DNA of 64,000 nt from Pseudomonas sp. Bout1. Its GTDB lineage: Bacteria; Pseudomonadota; Gammaproteobacteria; Pseudomonadales; Pseudomonadaceae. Below are positions 8,533 to 19,100 of the stretch, in pieces (positions within the stretch are counted from its first letter, which is position 1; each line of letters begins with the position of its first letter). The DNA lies in contig NZ_JAVIWK010000001.1 of assembly GCF_034314165.1 (NCBI RefSeq), positions 310,001 to 374,000 of the forward strand, in the 5' to 3' direction. Under the pieces are notes generated by a model. That model searched no databases, had not been told where the DNA came from, and saw only the letters and a list, made by a program, of their open reading frames with translations. The position numbers were made by a program, and so were the translations under genes.

Positions 8533-8769
8533 TTAGCTGCCTTCGTTGCATGAATCTGCAAACTTCATGTAGTCAAACACTCGCTTATGCCCTTGGGAAT
8601 CGAGGTAGGTCAGCCGCGCATTTACCACGCCGCAGGCCGCGCCACCATCGTCCACGGTCGACAGCACTCGCTGCACATCCGGCTTTTGGCGGGCCTCGGC
8701 CTGAGCCGAAAAAGCGGCAACGTTGAGCAAGGCAAGCAGGCAACTGGCGATGAAGGGTTTGCGGTTCAT
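8533..8769 (-). CDS. DUF2790 exported protein (78 aa)
   Basis: A secreted protein with a Sec signal peptide (cleavage after about AQA at residue 24) and a short mature part with two cysteines: ACGVVNARLTYLDSQG, then FADSC. This is the DUF2790 pattern, a small periplasmic family nearly confined to Pseudomonas with no known function; several members respond to metals or stress. The start at 8769 has a GAGGA ribosome site; the longer frame to 8895 has no signal peptide and is less likely. Convergent with the lipoprotein across a REPIN. Confidence 0.85.
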   Translation of the reverse strand: MNRKPFIASCLLALLNVAAFSAQAEARQKPDVQRVLSTVDDGGAACGVVNARLTYLDSQGHKRVFDYMKFADSCNEGS

Positions 8770-9261
8770 GGTGGTGTCCTCGGGGGTCAATAGGCGGTGT
8801 GTTTCGTTGGAGCCTATTGAGCGACCAGAAGGTATCCGGCCTGTGTCATGCACCCCGGCTTTTTGCCTCGGGATGTGTTGAAAGGGGAATTGCATACAAC
8901 TTGATACGCAAATAGGACCATTAGAGGGTTTAGTGAGCGAGATCGACTTACTTAGATTTTATCGACATAACGGTCATCGTTTTTACCTTGAATAAGGCGA
9001 TTCTTGCCGTATTCTGTTTCGAAATATTAAGCGTCATATTAATAGCGGAATCGTTTAAGCCCTTTGTCAGGGAGCAATAAGGATTAATTAGTTAGTTGAT
9101 ATTGGGTTCGTCAGTCGAGCGCATTTCCTGTCTGGTAGGCCAGGAAAATAGCGACAGAAATATCTTAACCTTTTGATCTGTAAGTTAATATCAAAAACGC
9201 CAAAAAACAGTCAAAAAAACGACGCCATGCCACTCGTCGGAAAGAATTAGTCTAAAAGCAT

Positions 9262-9299
9262 CAAAATACTGACACCATCACTTTGATATCACAGAATGC
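9262..9299 (+). promoter_or_regulatory. 38-bp element shared by the wssA and wssJ leaders (copy 1)
   Basis: It begins CAAAATACTGACACC and ends TCACAGAATGC. It matches 23910-23947 at 29 of 38 aligned positions with no gap. It ends 91 bases before the wssA start; the other copy ends 92 bases before the wssJ start. It may be a promoter or operator, or a relic of duplication. Confidence 0.7.
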
Positions 9300-9327
9300 C
9301 GCCTGCCAACACATAACTAGAAAAACC

Positions 9328-9354
9328 AAGGTCAGCCAACGCGCTGACCTTTTT
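9328..9354 (+). terminator. terminator-like hairpin in the wssA leader
   Basis: AAGGTCAGC and GCTGACCTT form a perfect 9-bp stem around CAACGC, followed by a short T-run. It lies 37 bases before the wssA start, so it could be an attenuator in the wss mRNA or the end of a short upstream transcript. The right arm and T-run are also present before wssJ (23994-24003), but the left arm is not. Confidence 0.6.
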
Positions 9355-9390
9355 ATCGCCTTTAAAGCGTATTAAGTGGGAGGGCCGTGG

Positions 9391-10443
9391 GTGAGTCGCG
9401 CAGACGATATTTCAAAACTATTCAATAAGCTGGGCGCCAATCCAAATGGCTACCGGGAGATGCAGGCCGTCCACGATTATCTTGAAGATGACGTGGTCGT
9501 TGAGCGTTTCGACGCCTTGCCCATCCCAACCCAGGCCGCATCTGCGGTCGTACTCGATGAGCCGCCGTCGGCGCCTTTGCTGCGCTTGCTCGAAGAGCTG
9601 ACCCATGCCGAAGCCGATCATGTGCAACCGCCCGAAGTGGTGGAGGGGCCGACCGGTGAGGTGTACTCGGATCAATCGTCGCCCAAGGTGATCGTGGTGG
9701 TCTCGCTCAAGGGTGGTGTCGGTCGCAGTATGCTGACTGCCGCCATCGCCAGCGGCTTGCAGCGTCAAGGTCGCCCTGCACTGGCGCTGGACCTGGACCC
9801 GCAAAACGCCCTGCGTCATCACTTGTGCCTGGGCCTGAATTTACCCGGCCTCGGCGCGACGAGCTTGAGCAATGAGCCCTGGGATGGCCTGGTAGAGCGC
9901 GGCTTCGCGGGTTGCCGCTTGGTAGCGTTCGGTGACACCGACAACGACCAGCAACAGAACCTCAACCGCTGGCTGGGGCAGGACGTCGAGTGGCTGCCCA
10001 AGCACCTTGCCGGCCTGCGCCTGAACGGGCAGGACACCGTGGTGATCGACGTGCCGGCTGGCAATACGGTGTACCTGCGTCAGGCCATGGCCCTGGCCGA
10101 TGTGGTGTTGGTGGCCGTGCAGGCGGATGTCGCCTCGTTCAGCACCCTGGCCCAGATGGACAGTGTGCTGGCGCCGTACCTTGAGCGCGAAAAACCGCCA
10201 CAGCGTTACTACGTGATCAACCAACTCGACGGCGCCCACCGCTTCAGCCTGGACATGGCCGAAGTGTTCAAGGCCCGCCTCGGCAATGCTCTGCTCGGCA
10301 CGGTGCACCGTGACCCGGCGTTCAGCGAAGCCCAGGCCTGTGGCCGCGATCCTCTCGACCCTACCGTCAACAGTCTCGGCTGCCAGGACATTCATGCCCT
10401 GTGCCGCACGCTGCTCGAACGCATCGATTCGGACCTTCCATGA
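9391..10443 (+). CDS. wssA: MinD/BcsQ-like cellulose biosynthesis ATPase
   Basis: A ParA/MinD-superfamily protein heading the cellulose operon, where BcsQ-type proteins help localise or assemble the synthase complex at the inner face of the membrane. A deviant Walker A KGGVGRS begins at K107: the signature lysine is kept but the P-loop lysine is R112. LDLDPQNALRHH and VVIDVPAGN follow the MinD pattern. The first ~95 residues form a separate acidic N-terminal region. I chose GTG 9391 because GGGAGG lies 7 bases before it and the resulting VSRADD N-terminus aligns with MSRTDD of WssJ; an in-frame GTG at 9376 is the alternative. Its stop overlaps the wssB start. Confidence 0.92.
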   Translation: MSRADDISKLFNKLGANPNGYREMQAVHDYLEDDVVVERFDALPIPTQAASAVVLDEPPSAPLLRLLEELTHAEADHVQPPEVVEGPTGEVYSDQSSPKVIVVVSLKGGVGRSMLTAAIASGLQRQGRPALALDLDPQNALRHHLCLGLNLPGLGATSLSNEPWDGLVERGFAGCRLVAFGDTDNDQQQNLNRWLGQDVEWLPKHLAGLRLNGQDTVVIDVPAGNTVYLRQAMALADVVLVAVQADVASFSTLAQMDSVLAPYLEREKPPQRYYVINQLDGAHRFSLDMAEVFKARLGNALLGTVHRDPAFSEAQACGRDPLDPTVNSLGCQDIHALCRTLLERIDSDLP

Positions 10444-12659
10444 CCGACACTACGTCCTCCACGCCTCACACTCCGGGGCGCGCTGAACAGCGCCTAGATG
10501 CCGCCATTTCGCGCTTCAACCGCTGGCCCGACGCGCTGCGCAAAGTGCTGGTGGTGGTCAGTTGCGTGATCGGGACCATGCTGTTGGTGAGCATTGTCAG
10601 CGCCCCGCTGGACCTCTACAGCCAATGCCTGTTTGCCGCCGTGTGCTTCCTTGCGGTGCTGGTGCTGCGCAAGATTCCCGGGCGCATGGCGATCCTCGCG
10701 CTGGTGGTGTTGTCGCTGGTGGCGTCGCTGCGCTACATGTACTGGCGGTTGACCTCTACCCTGGGCTTTGAAACCTGGCTGGACATGCTCTTCGGCTACG
10801 GCCTGGTGCTCGCCGAGCTGTACGCGCTGGTGGTGCTGATCTTCGGCTACGTGCAAACCGCCTGGCCGCTGCGCCGCGAGCCGGTGTGGCTCAAGACAGA
10901 ACCGTCCGAGTGGCCCACCGTCGACGTGTTCATCCCGACCTATAACGAGGCATTGAGCATCGTTAAATTGACCATCTTCGCCGCTCAGGCGATGGATTGG
11001 CCCAAGGACAAGCTGCGCGTGCACGTCCTCGACGATGGCCGTCGCGATGATTTTCGCGATTTCTGCCGCAAGATCGGCGTGAACTACATCCGTCGCGATA
11101 ACAACTTCCACGCCAAGGCCGGCAACCTCAATGAGGCGTTGAAGGTCACCGACGGCGAATACATCGCGCTGTTCGACGCCGACCACGTGCCGACCCGTTC
11201 CTTTTTGCAGGTCAGTCTCGGCTGGTTCCTCAAGGACCCCAAGCTTGCGATGTTGCAAACGCCGCACTTCTTCTTTTCGCCCGACCCGTTTGAAAAGAAC
11301 CTCGACACCTTCCGCGCCGTGCCCAACGAGGGCGAGCTGTTCTACGGCCTGGTGCAGGACGGCAACGACCTGTGGAACGCGACTTTCTTCTGTGGCTCGT
11401 GTGCGGTGATCCGCCGTAAGCCGTTGCTGGAAATCGGCGGCGTGGCCGTCGAGACCGTGACCGAAGACGCCCACACCGCCCTCAAGCTTAACCGCCTGGG
11501 CTATAACACCGCCTACCTGGCGATCCCGCAGGCGGCGGGCCTGGCCACCGAGAGCCTGTCGCGCCACATCAACCAGCGCATCCGCTGGGCGCGGGGCATG
11601 GCGCAGATTTTCCGCACCGACAACCCGCTGCTGGGCAAAGGCCTGAAGTGGGGCCAGCGCATCTGCTACGCCAACGCCATGCTGCACTTCTTCTATGGTT
11701 TGCCGCGCCTTGTGTTCCTGACCGCACCGCTGGCCTACCTGATTTTTGGCGCGCAGATCTTCCACGCTTCGGCGCTGATGATCGTCGCGTATGTGTTGCC
11801 GCACTTGGTGCATTCAAGCCTCACCAACTCACGAATCCAGGGGCGTTTTCGCCACTCGTTCTGGAACGAGGTCTACGAGACCGTGCTGGCCTGGTACATC
11901 CTGCCGCCGGTATTGGTCGCGCTGGTCAACCCGAAGGCCGGTGGCTTCAACGTCACCGACAAGGGCGGGATCATCGACAAGCAGTTCTTCGACTGGAAAC
12001 TTGCAAGGCCATACCTGGTACTGCTCGCGGTGAATCTGGTCGGCCTGGGCTTCGGTCTCTATCAGTTGATCTGGGGCGATGAGTCCACCGCGGTTACCGT
12101 GGCGATCAACCTGACCTGGACCCTCTACAACCTGATCATCACCAGTGCTGCGGTGGCGGTGGCTTCCGAGGCGCGGCAAGTGCGTTCCGAGCCGCGGGTC
12201 AGCGCTAAATTGCCGGTCAGCGTGATCTGCGCCGATGGTCGTGTGCTCCAGGGCATGACCCAGGATTTCTCACAAAACGGCTTCGGCCTGATCCTCGCCG
12301 ACGGGCACGAAATTGCCCAGGGCGAAGCGGTGCAGCTGGTGCTGTCGCGCAACGGCCAAGACAGCCTGTTCCAGGCGCGGGTGGTGTTCAGCAAGGGCGC
12401 GCAGATTGGCGCGCAATTCGATGCATTGTCGCTGCGCCAACAAAGCGAACTGGTACGCCTGACGTTTTCCCGCGCCGACACCTGGGCCGCCAGTTGGGGC
12501 GCCGGCCAACCCGATACACCGTTGTCTGCCCTGCGTGAAGTCGGTGCCATCGGCATCGGCGGCCTGTTTACCCTGGGCCGCGCCACGCTGCATGAATTGC
12601 GTCTGGCCCTGCGCCGCACTCCCTCACAACCGCTCGATACGCTGATGGACAAGCCATGA
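10440..12659 (+). CDS. wssB: cellulose synthase catalytic subunit (BcsA-type)
   Basis: A processive family-2 glycosyltransferase that polymerises UDP-glucose into cellulose while pushing it across the inner membrane. In order: N-terminal membrane segments (about 30-130), GT2 domain with LDDG (D198), DAD (246-248), a TED motif near 340 and QRIRW (379-383), further membrane helices (about 400-570), and a C-terminal PilZ domain with RSEPR (R582, R586) and DFSQNG (from D609), the c-di-GMP-binding residues. At 739 aa it is shorter than E. coli BcsA. ATG 10440 overlaps the wssA stop (ATGA); the longer frame from 10401 lies inside wssA. All catalytic and c-di-GMP residues look intact, so it should be c-di-GMP-activated. 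Confidence 0.97.
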   Translation: MTDTTSSTPHTPGRAEQRLDAAISRFNRWPDALRKVLVVVSCVIGTMLLVSIVSAPLDLYSQCLFAAVCFLAVLVLRKIPGRMAILALVVLSLVASLRYMYWRLTSTLGFETWLDMLFGYGLVLAELYALVVLIFGYVQTAWPLRREPVWLKTEPSEWPTVDVFIPTYNEALSIVKLTIFAAQAMDWPKDKLRVHVLDDGRRDDFRDFCRKIGVNYIRRDNNFHAKAGNLNEALKVTDGEYIALFDADHVPTRSFLQVSLGWFLKDPKLAMLQTPHFFFSPDPFEKNLDTFRAVPNEGELFYGLVQDGNDLWNATFFCGSCAVIRRKPLLEIGGVAVETVTEDAHTALKLNRLGYNTAYLAIPQAAGLATESLSRHINQRIRWARGMAQIFRTDNPLLGKGLKWGQRICYANAMLHFFYGLPRLVFLTAPLAYLIFGAQIFHASALMIVAYVLPHLVHSSLTNSRIQGRFRHSFWNEVYETVLAWYILPPVLVALVNPKAGGFNVTDKGGIIDKQFFDWKLARPYLVLLAVNLVGLGFGLYQLIWGDESTAVTVAINLTWTLYNLIITSAAVAVASEARQVRSEPRVSAKLPVSVICADGRVLQGMTQDFSQNGFGLILADGHEIAQGEAVQLVLSRNGQDSLFQARVVFSKGAQIGAQFDALSLRQQSELVRLTFSRADTWAASWGAGQPDTPLSALREVGAIGIGGLFTLGRATLHELRLALRRTPSQPLDTLMDKP

Positions 12660-14914
12660 CTTCCACACTATTTGCCCGCCCGCAGTCGCGCGGTGTGCTC
12701 GCGCTGATGATCGCTTCGCTGCTGGGCCTGGGCTCGCAGGCGCAGGCCGCTGCACCCGCCGTTGCGGTGCAGAGCACTGATGACGGCTACAGCCTGACCC
12801 TCAAGCAATTGGGCCGTCGCGACACCATGAACCTGCAAGGCGTGGAAGCGTCCGACAGCGTCAACTTCGACATCCGTGCCGATGAGGTGGTGAAGGGCGC
12901 GCAACTGTTGCTCAAGTACAGCTACTCGCCGGCGCTGCTGGCGGACCTGTCGCAGATCAACGTGCTGGTCAACGACGAAGTCGCCGCCAGCCTGCCGCTG
13001 CCCAAAGACGGCGCGGGCATCCAGCAGGAAAAGCTGGTGCAAATTCCGGCGCACCTGATCACCGAATTCAACCGCTTGAGCCTGCAGTTCATCGGCCACT
13101 ACACCATGTCCTGTGAAGACCCGCTGCACAGCAGCCTGTGGGCCAAAATCAGCAACAACAGTGAGCTGAAAGTGCAGGTGCAACCGATCGTCTTGAAAGA
13201 CGACCTGTCGGTGCTGCCGCTGCCGTTCTTCGACAAGCGTGACGCGCGCCAGGTCAGCCTGCCGTTCGTGTTTGCCACCGCGCCCGACAACGCCGCGCTG
13301 GAAGCCGCCGGTGCACTGTCGTCGTGGGTCGGCGGCATGGCCAGCTATCGCGGCGCGACATTCCCCACTACCCTCGGCGAGATCCCGGCCAAGGGCAATG
13401 CCATCGTGCTGGTGCAAAGCACCCAGGCCGTGGACGTGCACGGTGTGGCCGTGCCTGAGCCTAAAGGGCCGACCCTGACCCTGATCGCCAACCCCAACGA
13501 CCCGAATGGCAAGCTGCTGATCGTCTCCGGCCGTGACGGCGCTGAACTCAAGCGTGCCGCCACCGCCGTGGTGCTGGGCAACCCGGTGCTGACTGGCAAC
13601 AGTGTGGTCATCACCAAGCTCGACACCCTGGCCCCACGCACGCCGTACGACGCGCCGAACTGGTTGCCCAGCAACCGCCCGGTGCGCCTTGGCGAGCTGG
13701 TGGAGCTGAAAAAACTCAACGTCTCGGGCTACAACCCGGGCCCGATCAGCGTCGACCTGCGCCTGCCGCCCGACCTGTTCAACTGGCGTGAAGAGGGCGT
13801 GCCGCTCACCGTCAAATACCGCTACACGCCGCAGCAGGTGTCCACCAACTCCTCCTTGCTGATTGGCCTGAACGACCAGTTCATGAAGTCCGTCGCGCTG
13901 CCTTCGGTGACCAACCTGGGCGGCGGGCAAAGCCTGCTCGACCAGCTCAAGAAAGACGAAACCCTGCCCCGTGAAGTGACGACCCTGTTGCCGATCAGCT
14001 CGGCTTCGCCCAAGTCCAAGCTGCAACTGCGCTTCATGTATGACTACATCAAGGAAGGCGAATGCCGGGACATCATCGTCGACAACATGCGCGGCGCGAT
14101 TGACCCGGATTCGAGCCTGGACCTGAGCCGCTACCAGCACTTTATTGCCATGCCGAACCTGGGCGTGTTCAACGACTCCGGCTTCCCGTTCACCCGCCTG
14201 GCTGACCTTTCGGAATCTGCCGTGGTGATGCCGGACAACGTTGGCACCGATGAACTGAGCGCTTACCTGACCGTGATGGGTCGCTTCGGCGAGTCCACCG
14301 GCTACCCGGCCACCGCCGTCAAAGTGGTGCAGGCCAAGGACGTGCAAAGCGTTGCCGATAAAGACTTGCTGGTGCTCGCCACCGGCGGCAACCAGCCGCT
14401 GTTGCAGCAATGGCAGCAGTACCTGCCGGCCACCAGTGACGGCCCGCAGCACCACTTCCTGCTGTCTGACCTGCCACGTTATGTACGCAGCTGGATCAGC
14501 CCCGACGCCGCAGCCAACCAGCACCCGGCCAACGCCGGCATCACCTTCAGCGGCTTGAGCAGCAGCACCTGGTTCGCCGGTTTCCAATCGCCGCTCAAGG
14601 CCGGGCGCAGTGTGGTGCTGATCGCCAGCAACCAGCCTCAGGGCCTGCTTGAAGCGACCTCGGCGCTGATTGGCGGTGACGACTACAAAGATTCGATCCA
14701 GGGCAGCCTGGCGGTGGTGCAGGGCACCCAGATCAGCTCGCTGGTTGCAGACCAGCAGTACTACGTCGGCAACCTGAACTACTTCAAATTCATGCAATGG
14801 CAGCTGTCCCAGAACCTGGGCTGGATGCTGGCGATTACCTTCCTCGGCTTGTTGGTGCTGACCTGCCTGATCTACCTGGCACTGCGTGCCCGTGCAAAAC
14901 GGCGGTTGGCATGA
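12656..14914 (+). CDS. wssC: cellulose synthase periplasmic subunit (BcsB-type)
   Basis: Partner of WssB that guides the glucan through the periplasm. It has a Sec signal peptide (cleavage near AQA|AAP, about residue 31), a large periplasmic body of alternating carbohydrate-binding-like and flavodoxin-like domains, and a single C-terminal membrane anchor (about 725-745) followed by a basic tail (RARAKRR), the topology needed to close the BcsA channel. Length (752 aa) is typical. It starts at an ATGA overlap with wssB and ends at an ATGA overlap with wssD, indicating tight coupling. Confidence 0.95.
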   Translation: MTSTLFARPQSRGVLALMIASLLGLGSQAQAAAPAVAVQSTDDGYSLTLKQLGRRDTMNLQGVEASDSVNFDIRADEVVKGAQLLLKYSYSPALLADLSQINVLVNDEVAASLPLPKDGAGIQQEKLVQIPAHLITEFNRLSLQFIGHYTMSCEDPLHSSLWAKISNNSELKVQVQPIVLKDDLSVLPLPFFDKRDARQVSLPFVFATAPDNAALEAAGALSSWVGGMASYRGATFPTTLGEIPAKGNAIVLVQSTQAVDVHGVAVPEPKGPTLTLIANPNDPNGKLLIVSGRDGAELKRAATAVVLGNPVLTGNSVVITKLDTLAPRTPYDAPNWLPSNRPVRLGELVELKKLNVSGYNPGPISVDLRLPPDLFNWREEGVPLTVKYRYTPQQVSTNSSLLIGLNDQFMKSVALPSVTNLGGGQSLLDQLKKDETLPREVTTLLPISSASPKSKLQLRFMYDYIKEGECRDIIVDNMRGAIDPDSSLDLSRYQHFIAMPNLGVFNDSGFPFTRLADLSESAVVMPDNVGTDELSAYLTVMGRFGESTGYPATAVKVVQAKDVQSVADKDLLVLATGGNQPLLQQWQQYLPATSDGPQHHFLLSDLPRYVRSWISPDAAANQHPANAGITFSGLSSSTWFAGFQSPLKAGRSVVLIASNQPQGLLEATSALIGGDDYKDSIQGSLAVVQGTQISSLVADQQYYVGNLNYFKFMQWQLSQNLGWMLAITFLGLLVLTCLIYLALRARAKRRLA

Positions 14915-16107
14915 GCCCTTTGCGTAGCGCGATTCTGGCTGTGATGGGTACGGCAATGTTTGCCGGTGCAGCCCAGGCGCAGACCTGTGATTGGCCGCTG
15001 TGGCAGAACTACGCCAAGCGCTTTATCCAGGACGATGGCCGGGTGCTGAACTCGTCCATGAAACCGACGGAAAGCAGCTCCGAAGGGCAGTCGTACGCGA
15101 TGTTCTTTGCCTTGGTCGGCAACGACCGGGCGACCTTCGACAAGCTCTGGACCTGGACCAAGGCCAACATGGCGGGCGCCGATATCGGCCAGAACCTGCC
15201 GGCCTGGTTGTGGGGCAAGCGCGACGACGGCAAGTGGGGCGCAATCGACCCCAACTCCGCCAGCGACGCCGATTTGTGGATGGCTTACGCCTTGCTCGAA
15301 GCGGCGCGGGTGTGGAATGCACCGCAGTACCGCAGCGACGCGCAACTGGTGTTGGCCAATGTTGAACGCAACCTGATCGTGCGTGTGCCGGGCCTGGGCA
15401 AGATGCTGTTGCCGGGGCCGGTGGGCTATGTGCATGCAGGTGGCCTGTGGCGCTTTAACCCAAGCTATCAAGTGTTGCCACAACTGCGCCGCTTTGCCAA
15501 AGAGCGCCCGAACGCCGGGTGGAACGAAGTGGCCGAGAGCAACGCAAAGATGCTCGCCGACCTGCCGAGCAATCCCCACGGTCTGGCGGCTAACTGGGTG
15601 GCTTATCGCGCGACCAGCGCGACCACCGGGCTGTTTATCGTTGATCCGTTTTCCGATGACCTGGGCAGCTACGATGCGATCCGCACTTACCTCTGGGCCG
15701 GCATGACCGCCAAGAGCGACCCGCTGGCCGCGCCGATGCTCAAGGCGTTGGGCGGTATTTCCCGCGCCACCGCTTCGTCGGTCAGCGGTTTGCCGCCAGA
15801 GAAAGTCCACGTGCTGACCGGCGAAGTGGAGAAAAACAACGGCTACACGCCGATGGGTTTCTCGGCTTCCACCGTGGCGTTCTTCCAGGCCCGGGGTGAA
15901 ACCGCCCTGGCGCAACTGCAAAAGCAGAAGGTCGATGACGCCCTCGCCAAAGCCCTCGCGCCTTCGGCACCGGACAGTGCCCAACCGATTTACTACGACT
16001 ACATGCTCAGCCTGTTCGGCCAGGGCTTTGCTGATCAAAAGTACCGTTTCGAACAAGACGGCACGGTGAAATTATCCTGGGAGTCAGCATGCGCCGTCAC
16101 ACGCTAG
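14911..16107 (+). CDS. wssD: periplasmic endo-1,4-beta-glucanase, GH8 (BcsZ-type)
   Basis: A secreted GH8 cellulase that trims nascent cellulose and is required for normal polymer export. The signal peptide ends AQA|QTCDWPLW at about residue 25. The GH8 signature region SSEGQSYAMFFAL supplies the catalytic acid glutamate, and DLWMAYALLEAARVW follows in the (alpha/alpha)6 core. Length 398 aa is normal. I chose ATG 14911, which overlaps the wssC stop and starts directly with the signal peptide; the upstream frame to 14797 is inside wssC. The 3' end overlaps wssE by 19 bases. Confidence 0.95.
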   Translation: MSPLRSAILAVMGTAMFAGAAQAQTCDWPLWQNYAKRFIQDDGRVLNSSMKPTESSSEGQSYAMFFALVGNDRATFDKLWTWTKANMAGADIGQNLPAWLWGKRDDGKWGAIDPNSASDADLWMAYALLEAARVWNAPQYRSDAQLVLANVERNLIVRVPGLGKMLLPGPVGYVHAGGLWRFNPSYQVLPQLRRFAKERPNAGWNEVAESNAKMLADLPSNPHGLAANWVAYRATSATTGLFIVDPFSDDLGSYDAIRTYLWAGMTAKSDPLAAPMLKALGGISRATASSVSGLPPEKVHVLTGEVEKNNGYTPMGFSASTVAFFQARGETALAQLQKQKVDDALAKALAPSAPDSAQPIYYDYMLSLFGQGFADQKYRFEQDGTVKLSWESACAVTR

Positions 16108-19100
16108 CCATTGCGATTCTGGCCGCCCTGGCTTCCAGCGCCAGTTTTGCCGAAACCACTGACCCGCAAAGCCTGCTGATCGAGCAGGGCTATTACTGGC
16201 AGTCGAAAAAGAACCCGGAACGCGCCCTCGAGACCTGGCAGAAACTGCTGCGCCTGAGCCCCGACCAACCGGATGCGCTGTACGGCATCGGGCTGATTTC
16301 GGTGCAGCAACAGCGCCCGGCCGAAGCGCAAAAGTACCTGGCCCGCCTGCAGGCGTTGAGCCCGGTGCCGCGCCAGGCCTTGCTGCTGGAGCAGGACATC
16401 ACCGTTAACATTCCGGCCAACGCCAAGCTGCTGGAACAGGCCCGCGAGTTGGGCGAGCCCGAAGAAGAGCGCGAACAAGCGGTGGCGTTATATCGCCAGA
16501 TCTTCCAGGGGCGCGAGCCTCAGGGCTTGATTGCCCGCGAGTATTACAACACCCTCGGCTTTACATCCAAGGGCACGAACGAGGCCATCGCCGGTTTGCA
16601 GCGCTTGTCCCGCGAGCGGCCGAATGACCCGATTGTGGCGCTGTTTCTGGCCAAGCACTTGGCGCGTAACCCGGCCACCCGTGCCGACGGCATTCGTGCC
16701 CTGGCCAAGCTGGCACCGAACAACGACGTGGGCGGCAACGCCGATGAAACCTGGCGCTTTGCGCTGATCTGGCTCGGCCCGCCGAAGAGTGACCAGGTGT
16801 CGCTGTTCCAGCAGTTTCTTGCGGCGCACCCGGACGACACCGAGATCCGCGCGCTGATGAACAAGGGCATTGCCCAAGGCAAGGGCGGCGCCGCTTGGCA
16901 GCGTGATCCGCAGATGACCAAGGCATTCAAGGCGCTGGATGACGGCGACCTGAAAACCGCCGAACCGCTCTTGGCAGCGCGCCTCAACCAAAAATCCAAC
17001 GACGTCGATGCCCTTGGCGGCATGGGCGTTCTGCGTCAACAGCAGCAGCGCTTCACCGAGGCCGAAAGCTACCTGGTGCAGGCCACCCGCTTGCCGGGTG
17101 GCGCGGCGTGGCAGTCGGCGCTCAATGATGTGCGCTACTGGAACCTGCTCAACCAGGCCCGTGACGCCCAGCGTGGCGGCCGCACCAGCCAGGCTCGCGA
17201 GCTGGTGGCCCAGGCCGAACGCCTGAACCCTGGCCAGCCCGGCGCTGCTGTGGCGCTGTCGGGTTTCCAGGCTCAGGACAATCAGTTCGACGCGGCCGAA
17301 GCCGGCTACCGCAAAGTGCTGGCGCGCCATCCTGGCGACCCGGATGCCCTGAGTGGTTTGATCAACGTGCTGTCCCAATCGGGGCAGCCGGAAGAAGCCT
17401 TGAAGCTGATCGATTCGGTATCGCCCGCCGAGCGCGCCAAGTTCGCGCCGAGTGTGAAAATTACCGCATTGCGTGCTACCCAAGTCGGCAAACTGGCCGA
17501 GCAACGGGGCGATTTGAAAGCCGCGCAAGCCGCCTACAAACAAGCCCTTGATGCCGACCCGGAAAACCCGTGGACGCGCTTCGCCCTGGCGCGCATTTAC
17601 CTGCGCGACGGCCAGATTCGCAACGCCCGAGCCTTGATCGACGGCCTGCTGGCCAAGCAACCCAACCAGCCGGACGCGCTGTACACCAGCACGCTGTTGT
17701 CGGCCGAGTTGGGCGAGTGGAAGAAAGCCGAAGAGACCCTGGCGCGTATCCCGGCCGGGCAACGTACCGCGGACATGAACGAGCTGGGCATCGATATCGC
17801 GCTGCACAAGCAGACCGACATCGCCATCGAAACCGCCCGCCGTGGCCAGCGCCCGGAAGCCCTCGCGCTGCTGGGCCGCAGTGAAGCCATGACCCGGCAG
17901 AAGCCTGAGCGCCTGGCGATTCTGGCGGCCGCTTATGTGGAAGTCGGGGCGACGCAGCAAGGCCTGGATATCATGCAAAAGGTTCTGGATAACAATCCGA
18001 ACCCGACCATCGACCAGAAACTGCTGTACGCCAACGTGCTCCTCAAGGCCAACCACTACACCGAGGCGGGCGACATCCTGCGCGAAGTGCAGGGCCAACC
18101 TCTAAGTGAAACAGGCCGTCAGCGCTACGACGATTTGATCTACCTGTACCGGGTCAAACAGGCTGACGCCTTGCGTGAGAAAAACGACCTGGTGGCGGCC
18201 TACGACATGCTGTCGCCGGCCCTTGCGCAGCGCCCCAATGATGCAATGGCGGTAGGTGCCCTGGCGCGGATGTACGCGGCCAGCGGCAACAGCAAAAAAG
18301 CCATGGAGCTTTACGCACCGCTGATCCAGCAGAACCCGAACAACGCCCGTCTGCAACTGGGCCTGGCGGATATCGCCTTGCAAGGCCGTGACCGTGGCCT
18401 GGCAGAAAGCGCCAGTGACAAGGCGCTGGCGCTGGAGCCGGGTAACCCTGAGATCCTCACGTCGGCGGCACGCATCTATCAAGGGCTGGGCAAAAACAAC
18501 GAAGCGTCTGCGTTGCTGCGCAAGGCGCTGGCGATTGAGAACAGCCAGAAGAGCCAAACCCAATTGGCCCAGGCCGGTTCCCAAGGCGTGGCTTACAACC
18601 CCTTCGTGGGCTTGCCGGGCCAGCGTCGCCAAGTCACCGACCTGACCGTCGCCGGTGCGGTTCCGCCGCCGATTGATGCACCGGCCAATGTCGTGCCGGA
18701 AAATGCCTTGGCGACCTCCGGACGTTCGGTGCCGAACAACTTGAATGAGCCGTTTGAGGCGCCGTCGAGCATTGCTTCGCTCGACACTGCCAACCTGAGC
18801 CCGGCACGTCGTGCGCTGGATACGATCCTGCGGGATCGTACCGGTTACGTGGTGCAGGGCTTGAGCGTTCGTAGCAACAACGGTGAAAGCGGCCTGAGCA
18901 AAATCACGGATGTTGAGGCGCCGTTCGAGGTTCGGATTCCGGTGGGTGATCTCAATGTTGCCGCGCGCGTGACGCCAGTGCACTTGAGTTCGGGCAGCGT
19001 GAAAACCAACTCCGCCACTCGGTTTGGTGGTGGCACCAATGACCCGGCTGGCTCGCAAAGCGACACCGGCGTCGGCCTGGCCATTGCCGTGGAGAACCCG

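Larger units (their letters stand above)
8770..9390 (+). promoter_or_regulatory. wss upstream region and leader
   Basis: About 600 AT-rich bases without a gene, presumably the wss control region. The part nearest wssA carries an element at 9262-9299 that is repeated upstream of wssJ, and a terminator-like hairpin at 9328-9354. In P. fluorescens SBW25, wss expression responds to c-di-GMP pathways; I could not identify a specific regulator site or core promoter by eye. Confidence 0.6.

Noticed and set aside
10494..11813. 439-residue open frame antisense to wssB
   Set aside because: It is a shadow of wssB on the opposite strand with His/Gln-rich low-complexity translation and no start signal; long antisense frames are common in GC-rich genes.
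12668..14956. 762-residue open frame antisense to wssC
   Set aside because: It runs exactly opposite wssC and has the biased composition of an antisense frame, with no domain.
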